Assembly (NCBI GenBank): GCA_002344135.1
Contig: DDTO01000002.1
Coordinates: forward strand, 236,794-300,793
From: Chthonomonas sp. UBA2362
Lineage (GTDB): Bacteria; Armatimonadota; Fimbriimonadia; Fimbriimonadales; Fimbriimonadaceae
DNA: 64,000 nt
Reading direction: 5' to 3'
Shown: piece by piece, positions 39,353-47,849 of the stretch
How the letters are laid out: each line of letters opens with the position of its first letter
Numbering within the stretch: position 1 is the stretch's first letter
Position numbers and translations under genes: made by a program
The notes under the pieces: generated by a model
Seen by the model: the letters and a program-made list of their open reading frames with translations, nothing else
Database searches by the model: none
Told to the model about the DNA's origin: nothing

Positions 39353-40087
39353 TTAAGGCAGGACGACCCTTTCGCCGCGCCGGTTGACGGCGTCCCAGTC
39401 GATCACCTGGAGGTAAGCCTCGATGTACTTCATTCGCGCAGTGGCGAAGTCGAGGTAGTAAGCGTGCTCATAGACGTCCATCGCGAGAACGCAGGTGTGA
39501 TTCCAGATCGGGAACGAATTCTGGGCGTCGCCGATGTAGTTGAACACGCGTTTCTCGGCGTGATCGTAGGCGAGGTAGACCCAGCCCCGCGCCGCCATTC
39601 CCGTTGCCTTCCAGTCGACGACCCATTTGTCGAACGAGCCGTAGGCCACGCGAATCAGGTCGGCAATCTTGCCGGTCGCCTCCCCCCCGCTGCCGCCGAG
39701 AGTCTCGAAATAGATATTGTGATTGACGAACCCCTCGTACGCGAAGGTGTAGTCCACCTTGAGGGCCCGCATCATGCTGTAGATTTGATTTGCCTTGGTG
39801 GGGTCGACCTCCATCTCGGCGAGGGCCTTCCGGATTTCGTTGGTCTTGTTCGCATACCCCTGCCAAAGCTTGAGGTGTTCGTCGTGTGTTCGTCGGCTAA
39901 TGCCCACGCGTTCGGTCGAATAGACCTTCTCGGGGATCGCCGCTGGAACATCGACTAGTCGGGCTTCCAAAACTTCCATTTCGTCCTCCTCGCGGAACTC
40001 GGTTGATACGGGAATGCGACCTACGAAAATCGCTGCCGCTCCGGCGTACAGAAGATCTCGCCGGCTTAGGTCCGTACCGGAGTCCAT
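39353..40087 (-). CDS. Fe/Mn superoxide dismutase, predicted Tat-exported
   Basis: A 244-residue protein. The N-terminus MDSGTDLSRRDLLYAGAAAI is a twin-arginine signal (SRRDLL plus a hydrophobic stretch), implying export of the folded metalloenzyme. The four metal ligands are present: His in RTHDEHLKLW, His in VNHNIYFETL, and Asp and His in DVYEHAYYLDF. Compared with common SODs, NHxxFW is NHNIYF and the segment before DVYEH reads WNHTCVLAM, so the metal preference is unclear. Start ATG 40087 with AGGAAGG just upstream. First gene of an SOD-holB unit. Confidence 0.88.
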   Translation of the reverse strand: MDSGTDLSRRDLLYAGAAAIFVGRIPVSTEFREEDEMEVLEARLVDVPAAIPEKVYSTERVGISRRTHDEHLKLWQGYANKTNEIRKALAEMEVDPTKANQIYSMMRALKVDYTFAYEGFVNHNIYFETLGGSGGEATGKIADLIRVAYGSFDKWVVDWKATGMAARGWVYLAYDHAEKRVFNYIGDAQNSFPIWNHTCVLAMDVYEHAYYLDFATARMKYIEAYLQVIDWDAVNRRGERVVLP

Positions 40088-40141
40088 AATCCTTCCTACG
40101 GGGAAGGGTACCCCTAGATTCTCACCAGGAGGACGCTTCGA

Positions 40142-40483
40142 GTGTGGAAAGGCCGGGAGGCCACCGATCCCGAGGGCTATCGCTGCCGCATCGGCGCCCT
40201 GTGGTCTCGCCTCTTTCTGCGAAGGGGCTGGGCAATGGTCGCGTTCGGGACGGTGTGGTTCCGCGACGAGAAGACCTTCGCGAACTACCTTCGCGACGAC
40301 TTCTGGCGCGCCCACGAGCATCACCACGTTTGGCAGGAGAAGCACCGCTTCCGGAACTCGCTCACGTACCTACTCGCGTTCGTTTGGCAGTACGTCAGGT
40401 ACCGAAGCCACGACGCCGCGCCCCTCGAAATGGAAGCGGACGAGGCGGCGCGGCATGCGCTGGCGAGCAAAGAGGCTCAGTAG
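40142..40483 (+). CDS. Small protein with an HEHHH motif (DUF4157-like peptidase fragment)
   Basis: A 113-residue protein. The core FWRAHEHHHVWQEKHRFRN has the H-E-x-x-H spacing of zincins. With TVWFRD before it and FVWQYVRYRSHD followed by PLEMEADEAAR after it, it resembles short proteins of the HELxHVxQ type in which the last Glu could be the third ligand. Activity is unproven. The GTG at 40142 has AGGAGG about ten bases upstream, and TAGATT at 40113 could be its -10. Its end overlaps the convergent prepilin gene. Confidence 0.7.
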   Translation: MWKGREATDPEGYRCRIGALWSRLFLRRGWAMVAFGTVWFRDEKTFANYLRDDFWRAHEHHHVWQEKHRFRNSLTYLLAFVWQYVRYRSHDAAPLEMEADEAARHALASKEAQ

Positions 40484-40797
40484 GTATGGCCGGCGGAACA
40501 GGTGGCGATTTCCCCGACCTTGCCGATCGTGTAGGTTCCACCGCTCATGCAGATAGGCCACTCCTTGACGTAGGGAACAAGGTCGTTCATGTGTGGGGCG
40601 GCATCCTCTCCCTTGCCGAGTTCAAGCGCCCACTGGGACTTGGCGGACTCGATCTGCTTGAGAGCCGAAGCGCAGGTCTTGGCTCGGCTGGACTCGCGAG
40701 CCTTCATGAACTGAGGCGCGGCGATCGAGGCGAGAATCCCGATGACCAGAATCACGATCATGAACTCGACGACGGTAAACCCACGGCGCTTCTGCAT
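40477..40797 (-). CDS. Type IV prepilin-like / pseudopilin protein
   Basis: A 106-residue protein with a class III signal: KRRGFTVVEFMIVILVIGIL, in which cleavage would follow the Gly and Glu is at position +5. The membrane helix is followed by AAPQFMKARESSRAKTCASA, the usual amphipathic N-terminal helix, and a short globular part with two cysteines (WPICMSGGTY, IATCSAGHTY). No pilus assembly genes are nearby, so it is an orphan minor pilin or pseudopilin. Start ATG 40797; no Shine-Dalgarno evident. Confidence 0.88.
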   Translation of the reverse strand: MQKRRGFTVVEFMIVILVIGILASIAAPQFMKARESSRAKTCASALKQIESAKSQWALELGKGEDAAPHMNDLVPYVKEWPICMSGGTYTIGKVGEIATCSAGHTY

Positions 40798-40841
40798 AAC
40801 GCCGTAGGGCTGCAAGACGCATGCCAAAGGTCGCCAGAAGT

Positions 40842-40847
40842 CAGAAT
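40842..40847 (+). promoter_or_regulatory. -10-like CAGAAT, seven bases before the TauE gene
   Basis: GAAGTCAGAAT, then CGGGGGC, then ATG 40855. It matches the osmC arrangement base for base over the first 11 positions. Confidence 0.45.
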
Positions 40848-40854
40848 CGGGGGC

Positions 40855-41217
40855 ATGGTTATCGCCCTTTGCCTTCTTATCGGCATCATCGCCGGCGTCA
40901 TGGGAGGCCTCTTCGGGATCGGAGGTGGCATCGTCATCGTTCCCATGCTGATCGCCATGTTCGGGTTCTCCCAACTGAAGGCGCAGGGAACGAGTCTGGT
41001 AGCGCTTCTGGCACCGGTCGGACTCCTCGGATTGATGAACTACGTCCGAAGCGAAAACGCCGATCTGGCAAAGGGTGCGTGGATCGCGGGAGGGTTCATC
41101 GTCGGCGCATTCCTCGGCTCGAAGATCGCGGTTGGACTGGACGATCTTCTCATGCGACGCCTTTTCGCCGGCTTTCTCGTCGCGGTGGCGGTGTACCTCT
41201 TCTTCCTCAAGAAGTGA
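40855..41217 (+). CDS. TauE/SafE family half-size membrane transporter
   Basis: A 120-residue protein with four helices and the TauE/SafE repeat signature GIIAGVMGGLFGIGGGIVIV followed by PML and LKAQGTSLVALLAPVGLLG. Full-size family members have two such repeats; this one has one and would act as a dimer. The family exports sulfite or other organosulfur anions; the substrate here is unknown. The last 11 bases overlap the convergent oxidoreductase. Confidence 0.9.
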   Translation: MVIALCLLIGIIAGVMGGLFGIGGGIVIVPMLIAMFGFSQLKAQGTSLVALLAPVGLLGLMNYVRSENADLAKGAWIAGGFIVGAFLGSKIAVGLDDLLMRRLFAGFLVAVAVYLFFLKK

Positions 41218-42364
41218 GCGGAATCCATCCGCGCGTCGCGTGACTGCGTTCGACGGCATCGAGCACTCGCTGGTTCTCGTAGCCGTCTCGGAAGTCGGGC
41301 GAGCAGGGTACGCCACGATCGATCGAGAGGAGTGCATCCGCCACCAGATTGACGAACGTGTGCTCGTAGCCGATGATATGCCCGACCGGCCAATAGTTCC
41401 CGGCGTAGGGATGATCGCCTTCGGTGACCTGGATCAATCGAAAGCCGTGGGTCTGGCCGGGCTCGGACGCATCGTAGAACTCGAGTTCGTTCATCCGTTC
41501 GAGGTTGAACACCACGGAGCCCTTGGAGCCGTTGATCTCGAAGCGGTTGTAGTTCTTGCGCCCCACGGCAAACCGGCTGGCCTCGAAGGTGCCCAGAACG
41601 CCGTTCTGGAAGCGGGCGAGAAACATCGCCGCGTCGTCGACGGTCACTTCCCCCGTCTCGGTCGACGCAGAGGCTCCCAGGCGATCGTCGACCGCGCCGA
41701 CGAGCGGACGGCGCTGCACGAAGGTATGCATGGCTCCGCATACTTCGGCGAACTCGCCGACGAGATGACGCCCGAGGTCGATGATGTGCGCGCCGATGTC
41801 GCCCAAGGCCCCGCTGCCTGCGCGATCTTTCTGTAGCCGCCAGACGAGTGGGAAGCTCGGATCGGCGATCCAGTCTTGAAGGTAAGTTGCCCGGATGTGA
41901 TAGAGGGTGCCTAGCCGTCCCTCGGCGATCATCTTCTTGACGAGCGCAACCGCGGGCGCCTTGCGGTAGTTATGGAACACCGCGTTCGCCACGCCTGCCT
42001 GTTCGACGGCCCGTAGCATCCGCTCGGCTTCGGCGAGGGTGTTACCGATTGGCTTCTCGCAGAATACGATCTTCCCGGCTTCGGCTGCCGCGCAGGCGAT
42101 CTCGCAATGGCTGTCGCCGGGCGTGGAGACGTCGACGATGTCGATCTCGGGATTCTCGATGACCCTCCGCCAATCTGTCGCCACGTTCTCCCAGCCATAC
42201 TTCTTGGCCGCCTCCGATACCGCCGGCTCGGTCCTTCCGCATAGGGTGTGCATGCGCACGCCGATGGGGAGGTCGAAGAATCGGCCAACCTGCCGGTAGG
42301 CGTTGCTGTGGGCTTTCCCCATGAACTGGTAGCCGATGAGAGCGACGTTGAGCGTCCGCGCCAT
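41207..42364 (-). CDS. Gfo/Idh/MocA family oxidoreductase
   Basis: A 385-residue NAD(P)-dependent oxidoreductase, distinct from the one at 31405. N-terminus VALIGYQFMGKAHSNAYR, active-site VFCEKPIGNTLAEAERML, and GSGALGDIGAHIIDLGRHLV with the catalytic Asp-x-x-His-type block. The GYQFMGKAHSNAYR start is typical of a sugar dehydrogenase or glycoside-modifying subgroup. ATG 42364 is preferred over 42373 because CATAAT lies seven bases before it. Confidence 0.92.
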   Translation of the reverse strand: MARTLNVALIGYQFMGKAHSNAYRQVGRFFDLPIGVRMHTLCGRTEPAVSEAAKKYGWENVATDWRRVIENPEIDIVDVSTPGDSHCEIACAAAEAGKIVFCEKPIGNTLAEAERMLRAVEQAGVANAVFHNYRKAPAVALVKKMIAEGRLGTLYHIRATYLQDWIADPSFPLVWRLQKDRAGSGALGDIGAHIIDLGRHLVGEFAEVCGAMHTFVQRRPLVGAVDDRLGASASTETGEVTVDDAAMFLARFQNGVLGTFEASRFAVGRKNYNRFEINGSKGSVVFNLERMNELEFYDASEPGQTHGFRLIQVTEGDHPYAGNYWPVGHIIGYEHTFVNLVADALLSIDRGVPCSPDFRDGYENQRVLDAVERSHATRGWIPLTS

Positions 42365-42371
42365 GCCCGCC

Positions 42372-42377
42372 ATTATG
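42372..42377 (-). promoter_or_regulatory. -10-like CATAAT, seven bases before the oxidoreductase start
   Basis: On the minus strand CATAAT is followed by GGCGGGC and ATG 42364. Confidence 0.4.
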
Positions 42378-42383
42378 GGGTCT

Positions 42384-42413
42384 CTTTGGAGTGCGCGGGC
42401 TCGACCGCGCTTT
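42384..42413 (-). repeat. Dispersed 30-base element, copy 2
   Basis: Reverse complement is identical to 16552-16581. Contains the GCGCGG/CCGCGC hairpin. Confidence 0.8.
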
Positions 42414-42537
42414 GGTGCCGGGTTCGTTCATCCAGGGATCACCTCGGCTTTGGCACTTGGGGCCGCAGCTCGACGAGATCCCTCGCTTCGCTCGCGATGA
42501 CGCCGTCCTCGGGGAGCTTCATAATCCATACCAAGCC

Positions 42538-44871
42538 ATGACGCACGCCGAGCGAGTGCTCGAATACGACACGATCCGCGACCTCCTCGCAGAGGAGTGC
42601 GAAACCGAGCGAGGGGCCGACCTCGCCCGAGCGCTCGCGCCATCGTTCGACACCGACGAGGTCTGGGAGGCCCAGGCGCTGACCCGAGAGGCAGCCGATC
42701 TCCTCTCGGGCCTAAGCATTCCCTCTCTGGGCGCGGTCCGCGATCACCGGCAGGCCGTCCTCCGAGCCTCGAAGGGCGGCGCAGTCGACGGGCAGACCCT
42801 CTTCCAGATCGGCGCCGCGCTCGAAGCGATGCGCGCGGCGCGGCAGGTCGTGCGAGCGCGTGAGAAGGATTGTCCGGGTCTCTGGGCCATCGCCTCGAAC
42901 CTGTGTGACCTCGCCGCCCTCGAGCGCAAGCTCCTCGACTCGCTTGAGGCCGACGGTGAGGTCCTCGACTCGGCCAGCCCCGAACTCGCCCGGCTCCGCA
43001 AGGCCAAGCACTCCTGCGCCCAGCGCATCGGCGCTCGGATCCAGTCCTACGTCTCCGGGAAGAATCGGGACCTCCTCAGCGACCCCATCGTCACTCAGCG
43101 GGACGGGCGCTATGTCGTGCCGGTGAAGGCCGAGCACAAAGGTCGTCTCAAGGGCATCGTCCACGACACCAGCGCCAGCGGGCAGACCGTCTACATCGAG
43201 CCGGAAGAGATCGTGCAGCTCGGCAACGCTCTGCGCGAAGCCGAGGCCGCGGAACGAACCGAGGTCGCCCGCATCCTCGCCGACCTCTCCAAGCGAGTCG
43301 GCGTGGAGTCGGATGCCATCGGGTACGGCCTCGAAGCGGCCGGAGACCTCGATCTCCTGCTCGCCAAGGCCCGGCTCGGCTTTCGGATGAAAGGTTCCTG
43401 TCCGGTGCGCTCCGAGGGGCATCGCATTTTCATCCAAGCCGGACGCCACCCTTTGCTCGATCCCGAGTACGCGGTGCCCCTAACCCTCGACGTCGGCAAG
43501 GACTTCGACGGCCTCCTGATCACCGGTCCCAACACAGGCGGTAAGACGGTTGCAATCAAGACCGTCGGGCTGTTTGTCCTCATGGCGCAGGCGGGCTTGA
43601 TGCTCCCGGCGTCGGAGGTCCGGCTCGGGGTCTTCACACAAATCTGGGCGGACATCGGCGACGAACAGAGCCTCCAGCAGTCGCTCTCGACGTTCAGCGC
43701 CCACATCAAGAACATCGCGGAAGCACTCGGAAAGCTGAAGCCGGGCGGGCTCGTCTTGCTTGACGAGGCCGGCGCGGGCACCGATCCTGCCGAGGGAGCC
43801 GCCCTGGCCAAGGCTCTGTTCCTGGCGTTCCAGGCTGGTGGGGCCAAGATCATGGCCTCGACCCACTATGGCGAGCTCAAGGTGTTCGCTTACAACACGC
43901 CCGGCTTTATCAACGCGGCGATGGAGTTCGACGTGAAGAGCCTTCGCCCCACCTATCGCCTCATCGTAGGCGCCCCTGGCGCCAGCCAGGCCCTCCGCAT
44001 CGCGGAGCGCTACGGCATCCCCAGGTCGATCGTGGATGCTGCCCGCGAGGGTGTCGGAGTCGAACGGCAGGACGTCGCCCGCATGCTCGAAAAGCTGGAG
44101 CAGGCTCAGCGGCAGGCCCAAGCCGCCCAAAGCGAGGCTGACCGCCTGACGGCACGGCTGAAGAAGATGGAAGCCGAAACCGAGGCAAAACTCGCCGACG
44201 CCGCGGAGATTAAGCGCACCGCCCGACAGAAGGCGGCCGAAGCTGTCGAGGCCGCCCTGCGCGAGATTCGCCTCGAAGCCGCGACCATTTTCGACGAGCT
44301 CAAATCTTCCTCCGATCAGCAAGCCCGTGACCGAGCTCGCGATCGCCTGCGTGAAGTTCAGCAGGCCGGGCAAGACTTGAGTGAGGACTTCCGTCCTCAA
44401 GCCAAGAAGGCCGAGCTGGCCGAGATCGTCAAGGGATCACGGGTGCGTCTCGAGGGCTACAACCAGTCGGGCACGGTGCTCACCGATCCGCGCGATGGCA
44501 AGGCGCAAGTGCAGGTAGGGCCGCTAAAGATGACGGTCTCCGTCGCTCAACTCCGCCTCGAGCCTGGCCCACCGGAGAAGCCGGTCGTTACTCCTCGGAA
44601 GAACCTCGGCCTGCAGCGTGCATTGTCCGCCACCACGGAGCTTCACCTTCGTGGAATGCGGGCGGAAGAAGCCCAGGATGCCATCGATCGGTTCGTCGAC
44701 GACGCGATCCTCGGCGGCCTGCCATCGGTCCGCATCGTCCATGGCAAAGGCGAGGGCATCCTTCGCAAGATCACCCATGACGCCCTCCGACGCCATAAGG
44801 GGGTCAGCTCGTTTCGCGACGGCGAGGCCGACGAAGGCGGGCAGGGCGTGACGATCGCCGTATTCGCCTAG
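42538..44871 (+). CDS. mutS2: Endonuclease MutS2
   Basis: A 777-residue MutS-family ATPase with a C-terminal Smr nuclease. Walker A is ITGPNTGGKTVAIKTVG, Walker B VLLDEAGAGTDPAEGAALAK, followed by MASTHYGELKVFAY. A long coiled coil (EKLEQAQRQAQAAQSEADRL) leads to the Smr domain with LHLRGMRAEEAQDAIDRF and IVHGKGEGILRK. MutS2 suppresses homologous recombination and, in Bacillus, rescues collided ribosomes. The start ATG at 42538 gives the usual MutS2 N-terminus (ERVLEYDTIRDLL); an in-frame start at 42391 would read repeat DNA. mutL and mutS are not present. Confidence 0.96.
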   Translation: MTHAERVLEYDTIRDLLAEECETERGADLARALAPSFDTDEVWEAQALTREAADLLSGLSIPSLGAVRDHRQAVLRASKGGAVDGQTLFQIGAALEAMRAARQVVRAREKDCPGLWAIASNLCDLAALERKLLDSLEADGEVLDSASPELARLRKAKHSCAQRIGARIQSYVSGKNRDLLSDPIVTQRDGRYVVPVKAEHKGRLKGIVHDTSASGQTVYIEPEEIVQLGNALREAEAAERTEVARILADLSKRVGVESDAIGYGLEAAGDLDLLLAKARLGFRMKGSCPVRSEGHRIFIQAGRHPLLDPEYAVPLTLDVGKDFDGLLITGPNTGGKTVAIKTVGLFVLMAQAGLMLPASEVRLGVFTQIWADIGDEQSLQQSLSTFSAHIKNIAEALGKLKPGGLVLLDEAGAGTDPAEGAALAKALFLAFQAGGAKIMASTHYGELKVFAYNTPGFINAAMEFDVKSLRPTYRLIVGAPGASQALRIAERYGIPRSIVDAAREGVGVERQDVARMLEKLEQAQRQAQAAQSEADRLTARLKKMEAETEAKLADAAEIKRTARQKAAEAVEAALREIRLEAATIFDELKSSSDQQARDRARDRLREVQQAGQDLSEDFRPQAKKAELAEIVKGSRVRLEGYNQSGTVLTDPRDGKAQVQVGPLKMTVSVAQLRLEPGPPEKPVVTPRKNLGLQRALSATTELHLRGMRAEEAQDAIDRFVDDAILGGLPSVRIVHGKGEGILRKITHDALRRHKGVSSFRDGEADEGGQGVTIAVFA

Positions 44872-44881
44872 AGCACCGTGC

Positions 44882-44887
44882 CAGAAT
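44882..44887 (+). promoter_or_regulatory. -10-like CAGAAT, seven bases before the response regulator
   Basis: CAGAAT, then CGCACGC, then ATG 44895. Lies 11 bases after the mutS2 stop. Confidence 0.45.
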
Positions 44888-44894
44888 CGCACGC

Positions 44895-45536
44895 ATGAGC
44901 AACGCTCTGCGCGTGATGATCTGTGACGATCACGAACTCGTGCGCGAGGGGTTGAGGACACTCCTCGCGGACGAGCCTGGACTCGAGATCGTCGGCGAGG
45001 CAGCCAATGGGCGCGTTGCCCTCGCGATGGCTCGCGAACTCGGGCCCGACGTGCTGCTCATGGATGCTCGTATGCCAGAAATGGATGGGATCGAGGCCAC
45101 CCGCATCATCCGAGAAACCTGCCCCCGCACCAACGTCCTCATCCTCACCACCTATCTCGACGACAAGCAGGTTCGGCAGGCCGTCCAAGCGGGCGCCGTG
45201 GGCTACCTCCTCAAAGAGATTCGCCGCGATGACCTCGTCAGGGCCATTCGGGATGCCGCCGAGGGACGCCCGACCCTGCACCCTGAAGCCCAGAAGATGC
45301 TCATGATGCAGGTGACCAATCCCGCCGAACTCACCGCGGAAGACAACCTCACTCCACGCGAGAGGGATGTCCTTCGCCTCATTGCCAAGGGCCGAAGCAA
45401 CAAGGAGATCGGGACCGAACTCAATCTCACCGAGGGCACGGTCAAGGGATACGTCAGTTCGCTCTTGGTGAAACTCGGCGTCGAGGACCGCACGCAAGCG
45501 GCGCTGCTCGCCGTCCGGCAGGGTCTCGATACCTAG
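44895..45536 (+). CDS. NarL/FixJ-type response regulator
   Basis: A 213-residue two-domain regulator. The receiver has the acidic pair in VMICDDHELVREGL, the phosphoacceptor Asp in DVLLMDARMPEMDG, the switch Thr in ILTTY and the conserved Lys in GYLLKEI. The output is a LuxR helix-turn-helix: LTPRERDVLRLIAKGRSNKE, then LNLTEGTVKGYVSSLLVKLG. No sensor kinase lies near, so its partner is elsewhere. Probably activates or represses transcription as a phosphorylated dimer. Confidence 0.94.
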   Translation: MSNALRVMICDDHELVREGLRTLLADEPGLEIVGEAANGRVALAMARELGPDVLLMDARMPEMDGIEATRIIRETCPRTNVLILTTYLDDKQVRQAVQAGAVGYLLKEIRRDDLVRAIRDAAEGRPTLHPEAQKMLMMQVTNPAELTAEDNLTPRERDVLRLIAKGRSNKEIGTELNLTEGTVKGYVSSLLVKLGVEDRTQAALLAVRQGLDT

Positions 45537-45543
45537 GCCGGCA

Positions 45544-45573
45544 TTGACATCGGGCGGCCCAGACTCCCAAAGT
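45544..45573 (+). promoter_or_regulatory. Promoter candidate of the DUF899 gene
   Basis: TTGACA (45544-45549), 18 bases, CAAAGT (45568-45573), then five bases to ATG 45579. It is one of the few start-adjacent -10 elements here with a consensus -35. Confidence 0.45.
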
Positions 45574-45578
45574 AGGGC

Positions 45579-46160
45579 ATGACCGAGCCCACTACCGGCG
45601 CTCAAAGCCGCATCGACCATCTCCAGCAGGAGATATTGCGCCTCAAGACAGAACTGGTGGAAGCCCGCAGGGACCTACCTCGCGAACCCGTGAGGGATTA
45701 CCGGTTCCAGACCGAGTCCGGATCCACCAGCCTCGGCGAACTCTTCGGTGGCCGGGAGGATCTCCTCGTCGTTCACAACATGGGGAAGAGCTGCGTCTAT
45801 TGCACGCTCTGGGCGGATGGCCTCAACGGCTTCATCGAGCCTATCGAAGACCGCACCGCTTTCGCCGTGGTGTCTCCCGACTCGCCCGAGGTCCAGCGCG
45901 AGTTTGCCGCCTCGCGAGGCTGGCGCTTCCGAATGGTGTCCAGCCAGGGTGACACCTTCACCGAAGACATGGGGTTCCTTATGAAAGAAGGCTACTGGCC
46001 GGGCGTTTCTGCTTTTCGCCGGGATCCCGATGGCCAGATCTTCCGCGTCTCCCGGTCCTTCTTCGGCCCCGGCGACGATTTCTGTTCCGTGTGGCCGCTC
46101 TTCGACCTCCTCGAAGGTTGCGCCGGCGAATGGGAACCCAAGTACCAGTACTCGCGATGA
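45579..46160 (+). CDS. DUF899 family thioredoxin-like protein
   Basis: A 193-residue protein with a thioredoxin-like fold. LLVVHNMGKSCVYCTLWADG holds a CxxC (Cys-Val-Tyr-Cys), then FAVVSPDSPEVQREFAASRG, WRFRMVSSQGDTFTEDMGF and WPGVSAFRRDPDG. The N-terminal coiled coil is IDHLQQEILRLKTELVEARR. DUF899 proteins are sometimes called dithiol-disulfide isomerase-like; function is unproven. Coupled by ATGA to the flavin oxidase that follows. Confidence 0.88.
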   Translation: MTEPTTGAQSRIDHLQQEILRLKTELVEARRDLPREPVRDYRFQTESGSTSLGELFGGREDLLVVHNMGKSCVYCTLWADGLNGFIEPIEDRTAFAVVSPDSPEVQREFAASRGWRFRMVSSQGDTFTEDMGFLMKEGYWPGVSAFRRDPDGQIFRVSRSFFGPGDDFCSVWPLFDLLEGCAGEWEPKYQYSR

Positions 46161-47182
46161 AGCGCGTCTCCGTCGTCGGCGCCGGCATCATGGGCGCCTG
46201 CGCCGCATGGCGGCTCGCCGAGCGGGGGTGGCGCGTGACCGTCTGGGACCAATTCGAGCCGGGCCATAGGCGAGGTAGCAGCCACGGTCGATCCCGTATC
46301 GTCCGCAAGGCCTATTCGGACCCACGCTATACAGCCATCATGCGCCAGGGCTATCCCATGTGGCATGACCTGCAGTCTCGCTCCGGTATCGAACTCCTCC
46401 ACGAGTGTGGGCTCCTCTATTTCGGCGACCGCTCGGGCCCCAACCTGGCGACTATGGCGGACGGTCTGAAAGACCTCGGCGTCGATCACGCCTTCGTCGA
46501 AGGAACTGCTTTGAAGGCTTGCTTTCACGGCGAGGGCGATCTCGAACTCGAAGTCAGCCCGAGCGACATCGGAATCTGGCAACCTGAAGCCGGTTGGGTT
46601 CACGCCGAGCGCGCGACCCGTGCCGCCCTCGATCTCGCCACAGCAGCCGGAGCCGAAATTCGCCGCGGACGGGTCGAGGCCCTCGCCGATCTCGATGGCG
46701 ATGCGGTCGTCGCTTGCGCCGGACCCTGGATCGCGCGATTCGTCGATCTGCCCGTCACCGTCACCCGCCAGTCGTTCACCTACATCGAAGCCAGGCACCG
46801 CGGGCCGGTCTGGATCGAAGATTCGCCCCTCAGTCTCTATGGCTTCCCCGTCGAGAGCGAGGATTGCACCAGCATCAAGCTTGCGGCCCATTGCCCCGGT
46901 CCGCCCTTCGAAGCCGACTGTGAGGAGCGGGAGCCCGCCCGAGGAGATGCCGACCTCGCGATCGACTTCGCCCGCCGACGCTTGGGAATCGCCGCGCGAG
47001 TCGTCGAAGAGGGCGTCTGTCTCTACACTACCACCCCTGACGAGCACTTTCGCATCGGCAGGCTGGACGATCGGACCGTCTATGCCAGCCCGTGCAGCGG
47101 CCACGGGTTCAAGTTCGGCCCATGGATCGGCTGGGCGCTCGCCGAAATGGTCGAGGGCCACGCCCCCGCTATCCCTTCTTGA
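46157..47182 (+). CDS. FAD-dependent amino-acid oxidase, monomeric sarcosine oxidase-like
   Basis: A 341-residue DAO-family flavoenzyme. FAD motif SVVGAGIMGACAAWRLAERG, the MSOX-type HGRSRIVRKAYSDPRYTAIM, the GVCLYTTTPDEHF block whose Cys is the covalent FAD attachment in sarcosine and N-methyltryptophan oxidases, and SGHGFKFGPWIGWALAEM. It would oxidise a secondary or N-methyl amine with release of peroxide. The precise substrate is unknown. Starts in an ATGA overlap with DUF899; pairing with a thiol protein may relate to peroxide. Convergent overlap of 14 bases with msrA. Confidence 0.9.
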   Translation: MKRVSVVGAGIMGACAAWRLAERGWRVTVWDQFEPGHRRGSSHGRSRIVRKAYSDPRYTAIMRQGYPMWHDLQSRSGIELLHECGLLYFGDRSGPNLATMADGLKDLGVDHAFVEGTALKACFHGEGDLELEVSPSDIGIWQPEAGWVHAERATRAALDLATAAGAEIRRGRVEALADLDGDAVVACAGPWIARFVDLPVTVTRQSFTYIEARHRGPVWIEDSPLSLYGFPVESEDCTSIKLAAHCPGPPFEADCEEREPARGDADLAIDFARRRLGIAARVVEEGVCLYTTTPDEHFRIGRLDDRTVYASPCSGHGFKFGPWIGWALAEMVEGHAPAIPS

Positions 47183-47849
47183 GCTTCGAGGCGTACTTCT
47201 CGCGGAACTTACGGACCTTCGGCTCGATAATCGCGCTGCAGTAGCCGGCGTTCATCGACGCCCGCTGCGAAGCTGTGCCTTCCTCGAATTTGCGGAAGTA
47301 GTCCTGGTGGTAGTTCTCGGCCTTCGAGTAGTTCGTAAGCGGCTCCACGGTCGTCACGATCTTTCCCGGCCAGATCTTCGCGGCTTCGACCTCGGCAATG
47401 ATCGCCTTCGCGCGCTTTTCCTCTTCCGGTGTGGAGAAGAAGATCGCTGAGCGGTATTGGGTGCCATGATCGTTGCCCTGGCGGTTCAGAGTCGTGGGGT
47501 CGTGGGTCGTAAAGAAGATCCGCAGCAGATCGTCGGCCGAGATCTGCTTGGGGTCGAAGACGATCTTCACGGCCTCGGCGTGCCCGGTCGTCCCGCTGCA
47601 GACCTGCTCATAGGTCGGGTTCTTCACCAGGCCTCCGGCATACCCCGACTCGACCGAGTGCACGCCCTCGAGGTCTTCGAAGATCGCCTCGACGCACCAG
47701 AAGCACCCGCCCGCCACTACCAGCGTCTGCGAGCCGGGCGGCGAAGCCTGAACCTGAGCCGAAGCCTGTTCGGGATGGCTGGCCAAGAGGAAGGGCAACA
47801 CGAAGAGACCCGTCGTGGCAAGAGCGATCAGCAAAATCTTGATAACCAT
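47169..47849 (-). CDS. msrA: Peptide-methionine (S)-S-oxide reductase, exported
   Basis: Repairs methionine-S-sulfoxide in proteins. The 226-residue protein has an N-terminal signal or anchor (ILLIALATTGLFVLPFLLAS), then the catalytic GGCFWCVEAIFEDLEGV, SGYAGG, YEQVCSGTTGHAEAV, and YRSAIFF. A later Cys (NAGYCSAII) could act in recycling. Export places it in the envelope. ATG 47849 lies 12 bases after TAGAAT. Divergent from polA. Confidence 0.95.
   Translation of the reverse strand: MVIKILLIALATTGLFVLPFLLASHPEQASAQVQASPPGSQTLVVAGGCFWCVEAIFEDLEGVHSVESGYAGGLVKNPTYEQVCSGTTGHAEAVKIVFDPKQISADDLLRIFFTTHDPTTLNRQGNDHGTQYRSAIFFSTPEEEKRAKAIIAEVEAAKIWPGKIVTTVEPLTNYSKAENYHQDYFRKFEEGTASQRASMNAGYCSAIIEPKVRKFREKYASKLKKG

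Larger units (their letters stand above)
42365..42537. repeat. Repeat-bearing region before mutS2
   Basis: Carries the second copy (42384-42413, inverted) of the 30-base element at 16552-16581. Further on, CTTCGCTCGCGATGACGCCG-type words resemble those near 16630. A CATAAT lies 12 bases before mutS2, and another (minus strand, 42372-42377) serves the oxidoreductase. Confidence 0.65.
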
